The notes under the pieces were generated by a model. That model was given only the letters and a program-made list of their open reading frames with translations, did not search any database and was not told the DNA's origin. A program made the position numbers and the translations under genes. From an uncultured Clostridia bacterium (lineage in GTDB: Bacteria > Bacillota > Clostridia > Oscillospirales > Oscillospiraceae), in the NCBI GenBank assembly GCA_937890525.1, contig CALADI010000024.1, forward strand, positions 1 through 64,000: 64,000 nt of DNA. Direction: 5' to 3'. Positions 32,593 to 41,981 of the stretch are shown here, one piece after another. Position 1 is the stretch's first letter. Every line of letters begins with the position of its first letter.

Positions 32593-33936
32593 ATGATGAA
32601 AGAGCGTGAACGACTGTCTTCCCGGCTGGGGTTCATACTCCTGAGTGCGGGCTGTGCCATCGGGTGCGGCAATGTGTGGAAATTCCCGTGGATGACCGGG
32701 CAATATGGCGGCGGAGGTTTCGTGCTGATCTATGTGATCTGTCTGATCCTGCTGGGGCTGCCGGTGCTGACCATGGAACTGTCCATCGGGCGGGCGGCGC
32801 AGGCGAGCCCTGTGCGGATGTACCAGAAGTTGGAAAAGCCCGGGCAGAAGTGGCATCTCCACGGATATTTTGCCCTGTTTGGCAATGTGTGCCTGATGGC
32901 TTTTTATACGGTGGTGGCAGGCTGGATCTTGTATTACTTCTATAAGTTCGCCGTGGGACAGACGGCGGATCTGGGGTTTGCGGCCATGATCTCCGATCCC
33001 GGCATCAACATGGTGTTCATGCTGATCGTGGTGGCGGCGGGCTTTGGTCTGCTCAGCTTCAACCTTCAGGGCGGTTTGGAGCGTGTGACCAAGTATATGA
33101 TGGTGGCGCTGCTGGTGCTGATGGTGGTGCTGACCGTCAACAGCGCCATGCTGCCCGGCGCAGAAGCGGGGCTTGCGTTCTATCTGCTGCCGGATTTTGG
33201 CAAAATCACCCCGGAGGTAGTGGTGGGCGCCATGAATCAGGCGTTCTTCACCCTCAGCACAGGCATCGGATCTATGGCCATTTTCGGAAGCTATATCGGC
33301 AAAGAGCGGTCGCTGATGGGGGAATCCGCCCGGATCATCGTGCTGGATACCTTTGTGGCGGTGGCCGCCGGACTGATCATCTTCCCGGCCTGCTTTACCT
33401 ATGACCTTGAGGTGGGGGCGGGTCCTGCCCTGCTGTTTGATACCATGGCCACGGTGTTCAACCATATGCGCGGCGGACGGCTCTGGGGCGCTGTGTTCTT
33501 CCTGTTCATGGTCTTTGCATCCATGTCCACGGTTTTGACGGTTTTCGAGAGTATTCTGGCCTGCGTCCGGGAGCTGACTGGGTGGAGCCGCCCCAAGGGC
33601 GGCGTGGTCTGCGGCATCGTCATTGCGGCCATCTCCACCACCACGGCGCTGGGCTACAGTCTGATCCATTTCCAGCCCTTTGCACCGGGGTCGGCGTTCC
33701 TGGATTTCTGGGACTTTCTGGTGTCCACCAATCTGCTGCCCTTGGGCTCGCTGCTGTTCGCCGTGTTCTGCTGCTCCAAGCGCTGGGGCTGGGGCTGGGA
33801 CAATTTCTTGGCAGAAGCCAACGCCGGCAAGGGCATGAAAGTCCGCCGGTGGATGAAGCCCATCTTCTGCATCTTTGTGCCTGCGGCAATCATCGTGCTG
33901 TATGTGGTGGGGCTTGTGAACTTCCAATGGCGCTGA
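32593..33936 (+). CDS. Neurotransmitter:sodium symporter (NSS) family transporter
   Basis: 447 residues. SSRLGFILLSAGCAIGCGNVWKFPWMTGQYGGGGFVLIY is the helix-1 signature of SNF/NSS proteins, with the unwound Na+/substrate site at GCAIGCGNVWKFP. Helix 6 region FFTLSTGIGSMAIFGSYI is also typical. Eleven to twelve helices in a LeuT fold; substrates are usually amino acids taken up with sodium. Two adjacent ATGs (32593, 32596) both fit the weak ribosome site GCGAGGAA. A GNAT gene follows after 28 bases and is likely co-transcribed. Confidence 0.93.
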   Translation: MMKERERLSSRLGFILLSAGCAIGCGNVWKFPWMTGQYGGGGFVLIYVICLILLGLPVLTMELSIGRAAQASPVRMYQKLEKPGQKWHLHGYFALFGNVCLMAFYTVVAGWILYYFYKFAVGQTADLGFAAMISDPGINMVFMLIVVAAGFGLLSFNLQGGLERVTKYMMVALLVLMVVLTVNSAMLPGAEAGLAFYLLPDFGKITPEVVVGAMNQAFFTLSTGIGSMAIFGSYIGKERSLMGESARIIVLDTFVAVAAGLIIFPACFTYDLEVGAGPALLFDTMATVFNHMRGGRLWGAVFFLFMVFASMSTVLTVFESILACVRELTGWSRPKGGVVCGIVIAAISTTTALGYSLIHFQPFAPGSAFLDFWDFLVSTNLLPLGSLLFAVFCCSKRWGWGWDNFLAEANAGKGMKVRRWMKPIFCIFVPAAIIVLYVVGLVNFQWR

Positions 33937-33964
33937 GGTCTGCGCAGCGCAGCAAGGAGGAAAA

Positions 33965-34426
33965 ATGGATATTTGCATCCGATGGGCAGAAACTGGCGAT
34001 TACGACAGCGTGGAGTCCATCATGAAACAGGTTCAGCAGCTTCATATTGACTGGCGTCCGGATATTTACAAGACAGCCGACCCGGTGTATTCCCGGGAGC
34101 TTTTTGCGGATCTGGTGAAACAAAAACATATTTTGATCGCCCAGACCGATGCAGGTGTAGTGGGGATCGCCACATTTGCATATCGGCACATTGCATCGGA
34201 TAAACAGGTGACGAGGGATGTGCTGTTTGTGGAGGATCTGGCGGTAAAAGATGGTTATCGTGGACAGGGCATAGGAACACTGCTGATGGAGCATATGAAG
34301 CAGAAGGTGGTGTCAGAGCATCTGGATGGGCTGGAACTACAGGTGAATGCCCGGAATACTTCTGCGAGAAAAATGTACGCAAAACTGGGATTTACGGAGA
34401 AATCCATCAATCTGGAATTGTTGTAA
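33965..34426 (+). CDS. GNAT-family N-acetyltransferase
   Basis: 153 residues. VEDLAVKDGYRGQGIGTLLMEHM carries the acetyl-CoA pyrophosphate loop (R/Q-x-x-G-x-G/A), and ELQVNARNTSARKMYAKLGF the C-terminal GNAT element. Acceptor unknown. AAGGAGG lies four to five bases before the ATG. It lies between the transporter and a terminator. Confidence 0.9.
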   Translation: MDICIRWAETGDYDSVESIMKQVQQLHIDWRPDIYKTADPVYSRELFADLVKQKHILIAQTDAGVVGIATFAYRHIASDKQVTRDVLFVEDLAVKDGYRGQGIGTLLMEHMKQKVVSEHLDGLELQVNARNTSARKMYAKLGFTEKSINLELL

Positions 34427-34429
34427 AGG

Positions 34430-34465
34430 ATGCGGCACTGCCCGGCGGGGGCGGTGCCGCATTTT
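34430..34465 (+). terminator. Terminator of the NSS-GNAT transcript
   Basis: ATGCGGCAC (34430-34438) pairs with GTGCCGCAT (34454-34462) around an inner GC-rich stem, followed by TTTG. Confidence 0.85.
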
Positions 34466-34526
34466 GCAGGCAAAGGCGCTGACCCCTCAAAAGAGCGGGG
34501 ATGTTCGCAGAATCGGCGGTGTGCGG

Positions 34527-34555
34527 TTGCAAATGCAGCCGTGGACTGGTATAAT
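34527..34555 (+). promoter_or_regulatory. Promoter of the GtrA-DUF2079 pair
   Basis: TTGCAA (34527-34532), 17-bp spacer, TATAAT (34550-34555). Confidence 0.75.
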
Positions 34556-34597
34556 CGGAGTGATTTTATTTCAATTCAGAAAGTGGGGAATAAAACG

Positions 34598-35086
34598 ATG
34601 CCCTCTAAGGCTCAACTGCCCGAACCCCGGGATATTTTCGACCGCATCATGGGTCTGCCCGGTCTGCGTCATTTCTACGGGCTGTACGCAAAGTATAAAT
34701 CGGTCCTGCTGTATATCTTCTTCGGCGGGCTGACCACAGTCATCAGCATCGGCTCCTTTGCCCTGTGCAATCAATGGCTGATGGTCAACGAGCTGATCGC
34801 CAATGTGATCTCATGGATCTGCGCCGTCAGCTTCGCCTATGCCACCAACCGGGTCTGGGTGTTCCGGTCCAGCGCCAAGGGAGCGAGGCAGATCCTGTCC
34901 GAAGCCCTGTCCTTCTTCTCCGGGCGGCTGGTGACGCTGGGCATCGAAGAGATGATGCTGCTGGTATTCGTGACCATTGCCCGCATGAACGGCATGGTCA
35001 TCAAGGTCATCGCCCAGTTCGTGGTGCTGGTGCTGAACTACTTCATCTCCAAGCTGGTGGTGTTCCGCAGCAAAGCGGGCAAGTGA
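34598..35086 (+). CDS. GtrA-like membrane protein
   Basis: 162 residues, four membrane helices. YIFFGGLTTVISIGSFAL, FAYATNRVWVF and LNYFISKLVVFRS are GtrA-family landmarks. Family members help move undecaprenyl-linked sugars or anchor glycosyltransferases for cell-wall glycosylation. Start 34598 with a weak GGGG-type ribosome site; longer open frame upstream crosses the promoter and a terminator. The following DUF2079 membrane protein would be a plausible partner. Confidence 0.88.
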   Translation: MPSKAQLPEPRDIFDRIMGLPGLRHFYGLYAKYKSVLLYIFFGGLTTVISIGSFALCNQWLMVNELIANVISWICAVSFAYATNRVWVFRSSAKGARQILSEALSFFSGRLVTLGIEEMMLLVFVTIARMNGMVIKVIAQFVVLVLNYFISKLVVFRSKAGK

Positions 35087-35205
35087 CCTGTGCATCCGCT
35101 TTACAGTCATGGGGACGGCGCAGGAGTATATTACAATCTATTTTACGGCGTTAGCGGTGGATTTCGGCAGAAGCGGATCTCCCATGCCGGGATAAGGAGA
35201 TCATT

Positions 35206-37074
35206 ATGGAGCAAAGTCAAACCGTCACCGGAACAAATCAGCGGTGGGCATCTGGGATCCGGCGGCTGATGCTGGGGTGGCTGACGGCGGCAGCGCTGGA
35301 ATATCTGCTGCTGCCGGTGCAGGCGCAATGGCTGGGGAACTTGGAAGGCTTAGCGCAGATGTCGCTGATTCGGCTGATTGCCGTGACCTGCGGGGTCTTC
35401 TGTGTGCTGAGTCTGATCGGGAAAAAGCATGATTCTGCCCGGGCAGAGCGGTGGGGGATCTTTGCCATGGGGGCGCTGCTGGTGGTTTCGGCGGTGCGCC
35501 GGTCGTATACTGCTCCATTTTGGTGGGGGTGCCTGTTGCTGATGGGCATTGTCACCGTGTATGCTTTCTTCGGCTGGAACGCAGCGCCGGAACCGGCATC
35601 TGTGCCGGGTACCCGATCCCGGGGTTGGATGTGGGGAACTGGGGCGGCAGCAGCGGCGGCGCTGATATTTTTGAGCGTCTGGACGGTGAGCCGGGTCTAC
35701 ACCCTCAGCACGCCCACCTATGACATGGGGCTGTTTTCCCAGATGTTCCACCATATGAAAGAATCCGGACTGCCCATGACCACATTGGAGCGGGACGGTC
35801 TGCTTTCCCATTTTGCAGTCCATGTATCCCCCATTTACTATCTGATGCTGCCGTTCTATGCCCTGATCCCCAGTCCGGTCACTTTGCAGGTGCTTCAGGC
35901 GGCGGTGCTGATCTCTTCGGTGATTCCCCTGTGGAAACTGGGACAACGGCACGGCATGGCAGGATGGCAGCGGTTTGCCCTGTGCGTGGTGCTGCTGGCG
36001 TATCCTGCCCTGGCAGGGGGTGTAAGCTATGACCTCCACGAGAACTGCTTTCTGACGCCCCTGCTGCTGTGGCTGTTCTACGCCGTGGATGTGGGGCATA
36101 TCCCGGGCATCGCCCTTGCCGGCGGTCTGACCCTGCTGGTCAAGGAGGATGCGGCGGTCTATGTGGCGGTGATCGCCCTGTGGATGATCCTGCGAGGGCT
36201 GCTGCGTGAGCCGAAGGACCGGCGTATGCTGGTGACGGGGCTGACCATGCTGGGGGCATCGCTGATCTGGTTTTTCTTGGTCACCGGGTATCTTGCCGGC
36301 ATGGGCGATGGAGTGATGACCTATCGCTATGACAATTTTATCTATGACGGGTCTTCCTCGCTGGTCACGGTGGTGCTGGCGGTGCTGAAGAACCCCATGA
36401 AGCTGCTATATGAATGCGTCGATGCAGAGAAGCTGCGCTACATCGGGCTGACCATGGTGCCCCTGTTGGGGCTGCCGCTGATGACCCGGCGCTTTGAGCG
36501 GTATGTGCTGCTGATCCCCTATATACTGGTGAACCTCATGTCGGACTACACCTATCAGCACGATGTTTTCTTCCAGTATAATTTCGGCTCCGGAGCATTT
36601 CTGCTGTATCTGACGGTGGTGAATTTGCAGGATATTCCCAAACCGTCCCTTCGAACGGCAGCCATTGGCTTGGCTGCGGCGGTGAGCCTGGGGTGCTTTG
36701 CCGAGGAGATCCTGCCAAAGGCGGTGGAGTATCCCCAACGCCTTGCCCGGTTCTCCGGCTATTATAGCAAGATCCGCAGCGCGCTGGATCAGATCCCGGA
36801 GGGGGCGCCCACCTCTGCCACCACTTTCTACACCACGATGCTGTCCCGGCGGGATGTGCTGTACGATGTGAAGTACAGCTCAACGGAGCATATTTTGCAG
36901 ACGGACTATGTGGCTATGGATCCCAGATATCCGGATACTTATGACCAATATGCCACCGCCGGGGGCAATGACGGATTTCAGCGGTTCGTGGAGCTGCTGG
37001 AACAGCAGGGCTATGAGCGGTGGCTGGAGCCGGATGACTCGCTGGTGATCTACCGCCGAATGATCGACGAATAA
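35206..37074 (+). CDS. DUF2079 multi-spanning membrane protein
   Basis: 622 residues with about 12 helices and a final soluble segment. STPTYDMGLFSQMFHHMKESGLP, LLSHFAVHVSPIYYLMLPFYALIP and VSYDLHENCFLTP are the conserved loops of DUF2079, GT-C-like proteins probably using lipid-linked sugars. AAGGAG precedes ATG 35206. Together with GtrA upstream and the YfhO-like protein at 16048 it suggests a dispersed surface-glycan system. Confidence 0.85.
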   Translation: MEQSQTVTGTNQRWASGIRRLMLGWLTAAALEYLLLPVQAQWLGNLEGLAQMSLIRLIAVTCGVFCVLSLIGKKHDSARAERWGIFAMGALLVVSAVRRSYTAPFWWGCLLLMGIVTVYAFFGWNAAPEPASVPGTRSRGWMWGTGAAAAAALIFLSVWTVSRVYTLSTPTYDMGLFSQMFHHMKESGLPMTTLERDGLLSHFAVHVSPIYYLMLPFYALIPSPVTLQVLQAAVLISSVIPLWKLGQRHGMAGWQRFALCVVLLAYPALAGGVSYDLHENCFLTPLLLWLFYAVDVGHIPGIALAGGLTLLVKEDAAVYVAVIALWMILRGLLREPKDRRMLVTGLTMLGASLIWFFLVTGYLAGMGDGVMTYRYDNFIYDGSSSLVTVVLAVLKNPMKLLYECVDAEKLRYIGLTMVPLLGLPLMTRRFERYVLLIPYILVNLMSDYTYQHDVFFQYNFGSGAFLLYLTVVNLQDIPKPSLRTAAIGLAAAVSLGCFAEEILPKAVEYPQRLARFSGYYSKIRSALDQIPEGAPTSATTFYTTMLSRRDVLYDVKYSSTEHILQTDYVAMDPRYPDTYDQYATAGGNDGFQRFVELLEQQGYERWLEPDDSLVIYRRMIDE

Positions 37075-37079
37075 AAGAG

Positions 37080-37116
37080 AACAGCACCAAAGGATTGACC
37101 TTTGGTGCTGTTTTTG
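37080..37116 (+). terminator. Terminator of DUF2079 gene
   Basis: 14-bp stem AACAGCACCAAAGG/CCTTTGGTGCTGTT (37080-37093 with 37099-37112) followed by TTTGCC. Confidence 0.93.
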
Positions 37117-37171
37117 CCGGAAAAAGGGAGGTATTCCCGGCAATATGGAGAAAATGAATCGGGCAAAAGAA

Positions 37172-37407
37172 TCAGATGACCATGAGATCCAGAGGAAGCT
37201 GGTTGAGGGAATCCGCTCCGGTTTCGGACAGCTTCTTGGAGATCTCGTCGATCAGCCAATCGTAGTCACCCACATGCTCGGCGGGGAAGGAGATGTTCCG
37301 TGCTTTGGGGTAGCCCAGGAAGGGAGTGCCCTGGCTTCGCTGGGCAAATGCTGGTCGTAGTCCTCCGGCAGTCGAGCATCCATGTAGCCGCCGGGGATCA
37401 AAGACAT
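37172..37407 (-). pseudogene. Frameshifted small gene downstream of the anti-sigma-like gene
   Basis: A start ATG at 37407 overlaps the stop of the upstream gene (TGATG), the usual sign of coupled translation. The frame reads MSLIPGGYMDARLPEDYDQH, then becomes nonsense near 37325; the next frame carries on sensibly (FLGYPKARNISFPAEHVGDY and DWLIDEISKKLSE) to a TGA... stop at 37172. One base change near 37320-37340 would give an 80-residue protein. I do not recognise the family. It may be a broken gene or a base error. Confidence 0.45.
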
Positions 37408-38072
37408 CAGGAGAGGGCTTGGGAGATCTTGTGGAAAAATGTCTCGGCAGGGAAAGAACTGCCGGGGGTGGCGTCGCAGACCATATTCCCTCCGTGGGCC
37501 CGGTATATGCCTTGACTGTGCCCGGAGACAGAATAGCGGGTCTGCCCCTGCTCGTCCCGGGCTGTGAGAAATACAACGGCTTCGTCCCCAATCTCAAAAT
37601 GAGCAATGAAATCCCCGGTGCTCAGGGCTACCCCTTCCGGGCAGTCCGGCTCATCCACATAGATGGAGATGGTATCGCCGGGGAGAGCATCTCCACGGTA
37701 GATGCCTGTGACCTGCGCCTGATATTGGGTTGTTCGGTGATAGGCAGTGTCGGAGGGAAGCTGCTGGGCGGACTCGATCCGAATCTGATAGATACAGTCG
37801 GCGTAGCACCCGTCGATCCCCACATTTTCTTCTGAGGGCAGCGGGGTAGATGTGACAATGGGCTCCGTGGGAGAGGGAGCCGGTACCGTCGGGTGGGTGA
37901 TGGCCTGCATGGTCGGAGGAGGGAACATGGGATCCAGCCACACTACGCCCATGCCTACGGCGGTCACGGCAGCCAGACACCCGGTCAGAATCTTTCTGCG
38001 CTTTTTGCGCACGCTGCGCTGCTGCGCAATGCGCCTAAGTGCGCTGTCGGCCATTTCAGAATAGGTTTTCAT
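37407..38072 (-). CDS. Anti-sigma-factor-like membrane protein
   Basis: 221 residues. A basic cytoplasmic N-terminus (SALRRIAQQRSVRKKRRK) leads to one membrane helix (about 29-46), a Pro/Thr-rich linker and an extracytoplasmic domain of about 130 residues. This layout and its position overlapping the end of an ECF sigma factor gene suggest a sigma-factor regulator; no zinc-anti-sigma motif is present. AAGGAGG precedes ATG 38072 within the sigma gene. The extracytoplasmic part is not recognised. Confidence 0.7.
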   Translation of the reverse strand: MKTYSEMADSALRRIAQQRSVRKKRRKILTGCLAAVTAVGMGVVWLDPMFPPPTMQAITHPTVPAPSPTEPIVTSTPLPSEENVGIDGCYADCIYQIRIESAQQLPSDTAYHRTTQYQAQVTGIYRGDALPGDTISIYVDEPDCPEGVALSTGDFIAHFEIGDEAVVFLTARDEQGQTRYSVSGHSQGIYRAHGGNMVCDATPGSSFPAETFFHKISQALS

Positions 38073-38614
38073 CCCAAATCCCCTCCTTTTGCAGTTCTTG
38101 TCTCAGGGCGAGCCTTGCCCGATAGGCCAGCGATTCAATGCCGTGGACGGTTTTGCCCATGATTTTGGCACATTCCTTCCCGGAAAAACCCCTCGAAGTA
38201 GATCAGCCATAGGATCTGTCTGTGGGATGGGATCAGATTTCCCATGGCGTGGTGGAGCCTGCGGTCCCGCTCTTTGCGAAAATAGTGGCTTTCCGGATCG
38301 AGCCCTTCCGATAGCGGGTCTGTAACCGTTGGGGACAGAGGGATCGTCCGTCGGCAGCGGCGCAGATGATCCCGGGCGGTGTTCCTGCCAATGGTGTACA
38401 GCCATGTCTTAAAGGACGCTTTGCCACTGTAGTGGGGGCACTTGACCCCCAGCTTGACGAAGGTATCCTCGGTGGCGTCCTCGGCAAGGGTCACATCGCC
38501 GGTGATGCCGGTGAGGAAAAGGACCAGTCCATCCATGTACATCTGGACGAGGGAAACAAAGGCATCCTGATCCCCGTGGAGATACCGCTTGTAGTATTCG
38601 TCGCCTTGATCCAT
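38056..38614 (-). pseudogene. ECF RNA polymerase sigma factor interrupted by a one-base frameshift
   Basis: Start 38614 has AAGGAGGT upstream. Region 2 is clear: DQDAFVSLVQMYMDGLVLFL, LAEDATEDTFVKLG and KASFKTWLYTIGRNTARDHLRR. Region 4 starts with PSHRQILWLIYFEGF, then the frame is lost at a run of five A (+ strand 38184-38188) and stops about 20 codons later. Removing one base restores GKECAKIMGKTVHGIESLAY and ALRQELQKEG up to a stop at 38056, overlapping the anti-sigma-like gene by 17 bases. So the locus either is inactivated, or the base count in the run is wrong. Confidence 0.85.
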
Positions 38615-38685
38615 ATGACCACCTCCTTTCTGCTCTTTATACGGTGCAAAAGCCCGATCCCTCACGCAGGTAAGGGCAAAAATGC

Positions 38686-38716
38686 AAAAAAAGAGCCCGT
38701 CCTTTCGGACGGACTC
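38686..38716 (-). terminator. Terminator of murA
   Basis: 10-bp stem (38693-38702 with 38707-38716, one G-T pair), loop TTTC, then TTTTTTTGC on the minus strand. Confidence 0.93.
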
Positions 38717-38722
38717 GGAAAA

Positions 38723-39988
38723 TCAATCTTCGACCCGGCGGATCCTTGCGCCTAGGGCGGTGAGCTTCTCAATCATCCGCTCATATCCCCGCTCCACATA
38801 GTGGATGTTTTCCACATAGGTCACGCCCTGCGCCGCCAAACCGGCGATGACCAGCGCTGCACCTGCCCGAAGATCCTTGGCATGGACGGTATTGCCGGTG
38901 AGCCGGTCCGTGCCCGTAATGGAGGCGGTCTTGCCGTTGATCTGGATCAATGCGCCCATGCTCTCCAGTTCGGAGCAGTAGCCGAAAAAGCGAGTCTCGT
39001 AGACGCTCTCGGTGAGCCGGCTGATGCCGTTGGCGAGGGACATACACACGCCGATTTGAGCCTGCATATCCGTGGGGAATCCGGGGTAGGGCATGGTCTT
39101 GACGGTGATTCGCCGCAGAGCCCCCTCCCGCTGGACCCGGATGGAATCGTCAAATTCCGTGATCCGGGCGCCCATTTCCCGCAGACGGGTGGTGATGCAC
39201 TCCATATGCTTAGGGATCACATTCTGCACCATGATATCGCCGCCGGCGGCAACCACCGCCGCCATATAGGTGCCGGCTTCGATCTGGTCGGGGATCACGG
39301 CATAGCTGCCGCCGTGGAGCGATTCCACCCCACGGATCTTAATGGTATCGGTACCGGCGCCGGTGACCCGCGCGCCCATGGTGTTCAGAAAGTTGGCCAG
39401 ATCCACAATGTGGGGCTCACGGGCGGCATTCTCGATGATGGTCTGCCCGGGCAGCAGCGTAGCGGCCAGCATGATGTTGATGGTAGCGCCCACGCTGACC
39501 ACATCCAGACTGATCCGGGCGCCCTGAAGCCCGTCCGGTCCTGCGGTCAGCTCCACATACTGGTCGGTCTCGTCCACATTCGCACCCAGAGCAAGGAATC
39601 CCTTGATGTGCTGATCGATGGGACGGGAGGCAAAATTGCATCCGCCGGGCAGCGCCACATGAGCCTTGCCGAAGCGGCTGAGCAGAGCGCCCATCAGGTA
39701 ATAGCTGGCCCGGATCTTGGTGACAAGAGCGGGGTCAGGCTCGCAGTAGCACACATTCGTGGTGTCGATCTCCACCACATTGGCGTCTACCCACTCCACC
39801 TGAGCATTCATACTGCGCAGGATGTCCAGCAGAATGCGGACATCCGATATATTGGGAACATTTTCAATGCGGCACAGCCCCTGTACCAACAGAGTCGCAG
39901 GCAGAATGCCCACAACGGCATTCTTTGCGCCGCTGATCACAACCTGCCCGTTCAGGGGATTGCCGCCGATGATTTCGTATTTAGCCAA
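38723..39988 (-). CDS. murA: UDP-N-acetylglucosamine 1-carboxyvinyltransferase
   Basis: 421 residues, family length. Starts MAKYEIIGG from a TTG codon at 39988 with AAGGAGAGG seven bases before it; K22/N23 (SGAKNA) and the catalytic cysteine C117 (LPGGCNFASRPIDQH) are present, so the enzyme should be fosfomycin-sensitive. It transfers enolpyruvate from PEP to UDP-GlcNAc, the first step of peptidoglycan synthesis in the cytoplasm. A further 12 upstream codons are open but precede the ribosome site. Transcribed alone. Confidence 0.96.
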   Translation of the reverse strand: MAKYEIIGGNPLNGQVVISGAKNAVVGILPATLLVQGLCRIENVPNISDVRILLDILRSMNAQVEWVDANVVEIDTTNVCYCEPDPALVTKIRASYYLMGALLSRFGKAHVALPGGCNFASRPIDQHIKGFLALGANVDETDQYVELTAGPDGLQGARISLDVVSVGATINIMLAATLLPGQTIIENAAREPHIVDLANFLNTMGARVTGAGTDTIKIRGVESLHGGSYAVIPDQIEAGTYMAAVVAAGGDIMVQNVIPKHMECITTRLREMGARITEFDDSIRVQREGALRRITVKTMPYPGFPTDMQAQIGVCMSLANGISRLTESVYETRFFGYCSELESMGALIQINGKTASITGTDRLTGNTVHAKDLRAGAALVIAGLAAQGVTYVENIHYVERGYERMIEKLTALGARIRRVED

Positions 39989-40028
39989 GGATGATCCTCT
40001 CCTTGTGATGAGATAATATTTCAACTAT

Positions 40029-40057
40029 ATTGTATCATAGTGCTGCACTTATGTAAA
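40029..40057 (-). promoter_or_regulatory. Promoter of murA
   Basis: Minus-strand TTTACA (40052-40057), 17-bp spacer, TACAAT (40029-40034). Confidence 0.78.
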
Positions 40058-40084
40058 GCACAATTCCTGCAAAGCGAGGGAGGC

Positions 40085-41410
40085 TCACCGGCGCAGCCCC
40101 TTGGGGTAGTGGTTTTTCAGCACCCGGCCGTCCCCTTTGCCCCAGCCTATGGACAGTCCGCCTGCCGTGACCAGACACCACCCTTTCACCGGGGAGGGGA
40201 TCACATCGCCGTGGAGATAGGCGGCGATCTCGGGACCGTCCGGGGATACATCGTGGGAACTTCTGCACCCGTGCAGCCACAGCGCCAGAGCGTGGGCAGG
40301 CTCAAAACGACCCTTGCGGCAGAGCCCCAGTTCCAGCCCGGGACGCAGTACCTTCATACCTTTGAGTTCCGGCATCTGCTCCGGCACCCAGTACAGGGTA
40401 TCGCCGAAAAGCAGAGCTTTCCCCGCCGGGAGGGAAATGTCCAAATCGGCGGCAAAGGACTTCCATTCCTCGGGCAGCCGATCCCCTTTGCCGGGAAGCA
40501 GTGTACTGTCTTGATCGTTGGCTTTGTGCAGCACTGCGGCATAGTGCCCCTCCCCAAGCTGATGGTGGGGCCACAGGCGGAAGGTGCGCTCCAGACCGTC
40601 AACGGGATCATGGATCAGATCCGTCCGTCCGGGGGAGAGGGCGGGCGCATGGACAGTCTCGATGGAGAACTCCGGGTGGGTGCGAAGAAATTCGCAGACA
40701 GCCCCCTCGTCCTCTGCCGGGGCAAAGGTGCAGGTGGAGTACACCAGCCGTCCGCCGGGGCGCAGCAGTTTTGCTGCGGTGGACAGGATCTCCTGCTGGC
40801 GGCGGGCGCACATCTCTACCGTCTCCTCGCTCCAATCGGTGACGGCGGCCTCTTCCTTACGGAACATGCCCTCCCCGGAACAGGGGGCATCCACCAGAAT
40901 TTTGTCAAAAGCGCCGGAAAAATGCCGTTCCAGGTCCGCCGGGTGGTGGTTCAGCACCAGCGCATTGGAGACGCCCATCCGTTCGATATTCCTTGAGAGG
41001 ATCTTTGCGCGTTTGGGGTTGATCTCGTTGCAGACCAGCAGCCCCTTGCCGCCCATCAGAGCGGCAATCTGGGTGGTCTTGCCGCCGGGAGCGGCGCACA
41101 GGTCGCAGATCCGCTCACCGGGCTGGGGATCCAGAAGGGTCACAGGTGCCATGGCGCTGGCCTCCTGCAAATAGTACAGCCCCGCCTCGTGCCACGGATG
41201 CAGCCCCGGGCGGGTCTGGGGGTCGTAGTAATAGCCGTACTGCGCCCAAGGCACGGGCGTCAGGGAAAAGGGCATATCCGGGAAGTGGTCGGTCTTTAGG
41301 GGGTTCAGCCGCAGCCCCACCGCCCGGGGGCGGTCGAGACTGGCCAGATAATCGGGGAATTCATCTTGAAGCTGCTGTTCCATACGCAGCAAAAAACCAT
41401 TTGGCAGCAT
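40085..41410 (-). CDS. rsmF: RsmF-type 16S rRNA (cytosine-C5) methyltransferase
   Basis: 441 residues. LCAAPGGKTTQIAALMGGKG is the SAM-binding motif; DAPCSGEGMFRKE (motif IV Cys) and YSTCTFAPAEDE (motif VI catalytic Cys) are the two cysteines of NSUN-type m5C enzymes. The C-terminal third contains the RsmF-specific domain and a PUA-like end (LVTAGGLSIGWGKG). It would methylate a cytosine of 16S rRNA. ATG 41410 has GGAG seven bases upstream; 33 upstream codons are open but overlap the divergent promoter. Confidence 0.93.
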   Translation of the reverse strand: MLPNGFLLRMEQQLQDEFPDYLASLDRPRAVGLRLNPLKTDHFPDMPFSLTPVPWAQYGYYYDPQTRPGLHPWHEAGLYYLQEASAMAPVTLLDPQPGERICDLCAAPGGKTTQIAALMGGKGLLVCNEINPKRAKILSRNIERMGVSNALVLNHHPADLERHFSGAFDKILVDAPCSGEGMFRKEEAAVTDWSEETVEMCARRQQEILSTAAKLLRPGGRLVYSTCTFAPAEDEGAVCEFLRTHPEFSIETVHAPALSPGRTDLIHDPVDGLERTFRLWPHHQLGEGHYAAVLHKANDQDSTLLPGKGDRLPEEWKSFAADLDISLPAGKALLFGDTLYWVPEQMPELKGMKVLRPGLELGLCRKGRFEPAHALALWLHGCRSSHDVSPDGPEIAAYLHGDVIPSPVKGWCLVTAGGLSIGWGKGDGRVLKNHYPKGLRR

Positions 41411-41463
41411 AAAATGCTCCTTTTTTATCAGATTTTCTTTCATTATAGGGGGCTGGACTGGGC

Positions 41464-41492
41464 TTGTCAAGGACAAGAAACCGTGATAGAAT
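41464..41492 (+). promoter_or_regulatory. Promoter of the C_GCAxxG_C_C gene
   Basis: TTGTCA (41464-41469), 17-bp spacer, TAGAAT (41487-41492). Confidence 0.72.
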
Positions 41493-41522
41493 GAAGCAAA
41501 ACAGACCAAGGAGGATGGAGCA

Positions 41523-41981
41523 ATGGATCATGGCGAACGGGCATACGGGCTGTTCTTGCAGGGGTACAACTGTGCCCAGTCGGTAGTAGTGGCATTTTCA
41601 GAGGATATGGGCATGGAGCCGGACTTTGCCGCCCGGATCTCCTCCTCCTTCGGCGGCGGCGTCGGGCGGATGCGGGAGGTCTGCGGCGCAGTCAGCGGCA
41701 TGGCAATGGTGCTGGGGGTGCTGTACGGCTACGATACCCCCGGCGATGACGCCGTGAAGCAGGCACACTATGCCCGGGTACAGGAATTGGCGGGGGAGTT
41801 CCAGCGCCGCTGTGGCAGCATCGTCTGCCGGGAGCTGCTAGACAATCCTTCCGCAGACCCGGTACCCACCCCCAGAACGGAGGACTTCTACCATCGGCGC
41901 CCCTGCGGTGGGTTTGTGCGTCTGGCGGCAGAACTGGTGGAGGATTATCTGCGACGGAATCCGGTGGAGTGCCAGAGATGA
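41523..41981 (+). CDS. C_GCAxxG_C_C family redox-type protein
   Basis: 152 residues. GYNCAQSVVVAF, FGGGVGRMREVCGAVSGMAMVLG, CGSIVCRELL and RPCGGFV show the spaced cysteines that define the C_GCAxxG_C_C family (TIGR01909), seen in anaerobes. Members are thought to bind metal or act as redox proteins, but no reaction is established. AGGAGG lies eight bases before ATG 41523. Its stop overlaps the next start by four bases. Confidence 0.9.
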   Translation: MDHGERAYGLFLQGYNCAQSVVVAFSEDMGMEPDFAARISSSFGGGVGRMREVCGAVSGMAMVLGVLYGYDTPGDDAVKQAHYARVQELAGEFQRRCGSIVCRELLDNPSADPVPTPRTEDFYHRRPCGGFVRLAAELVEDYLRRNPVECQR

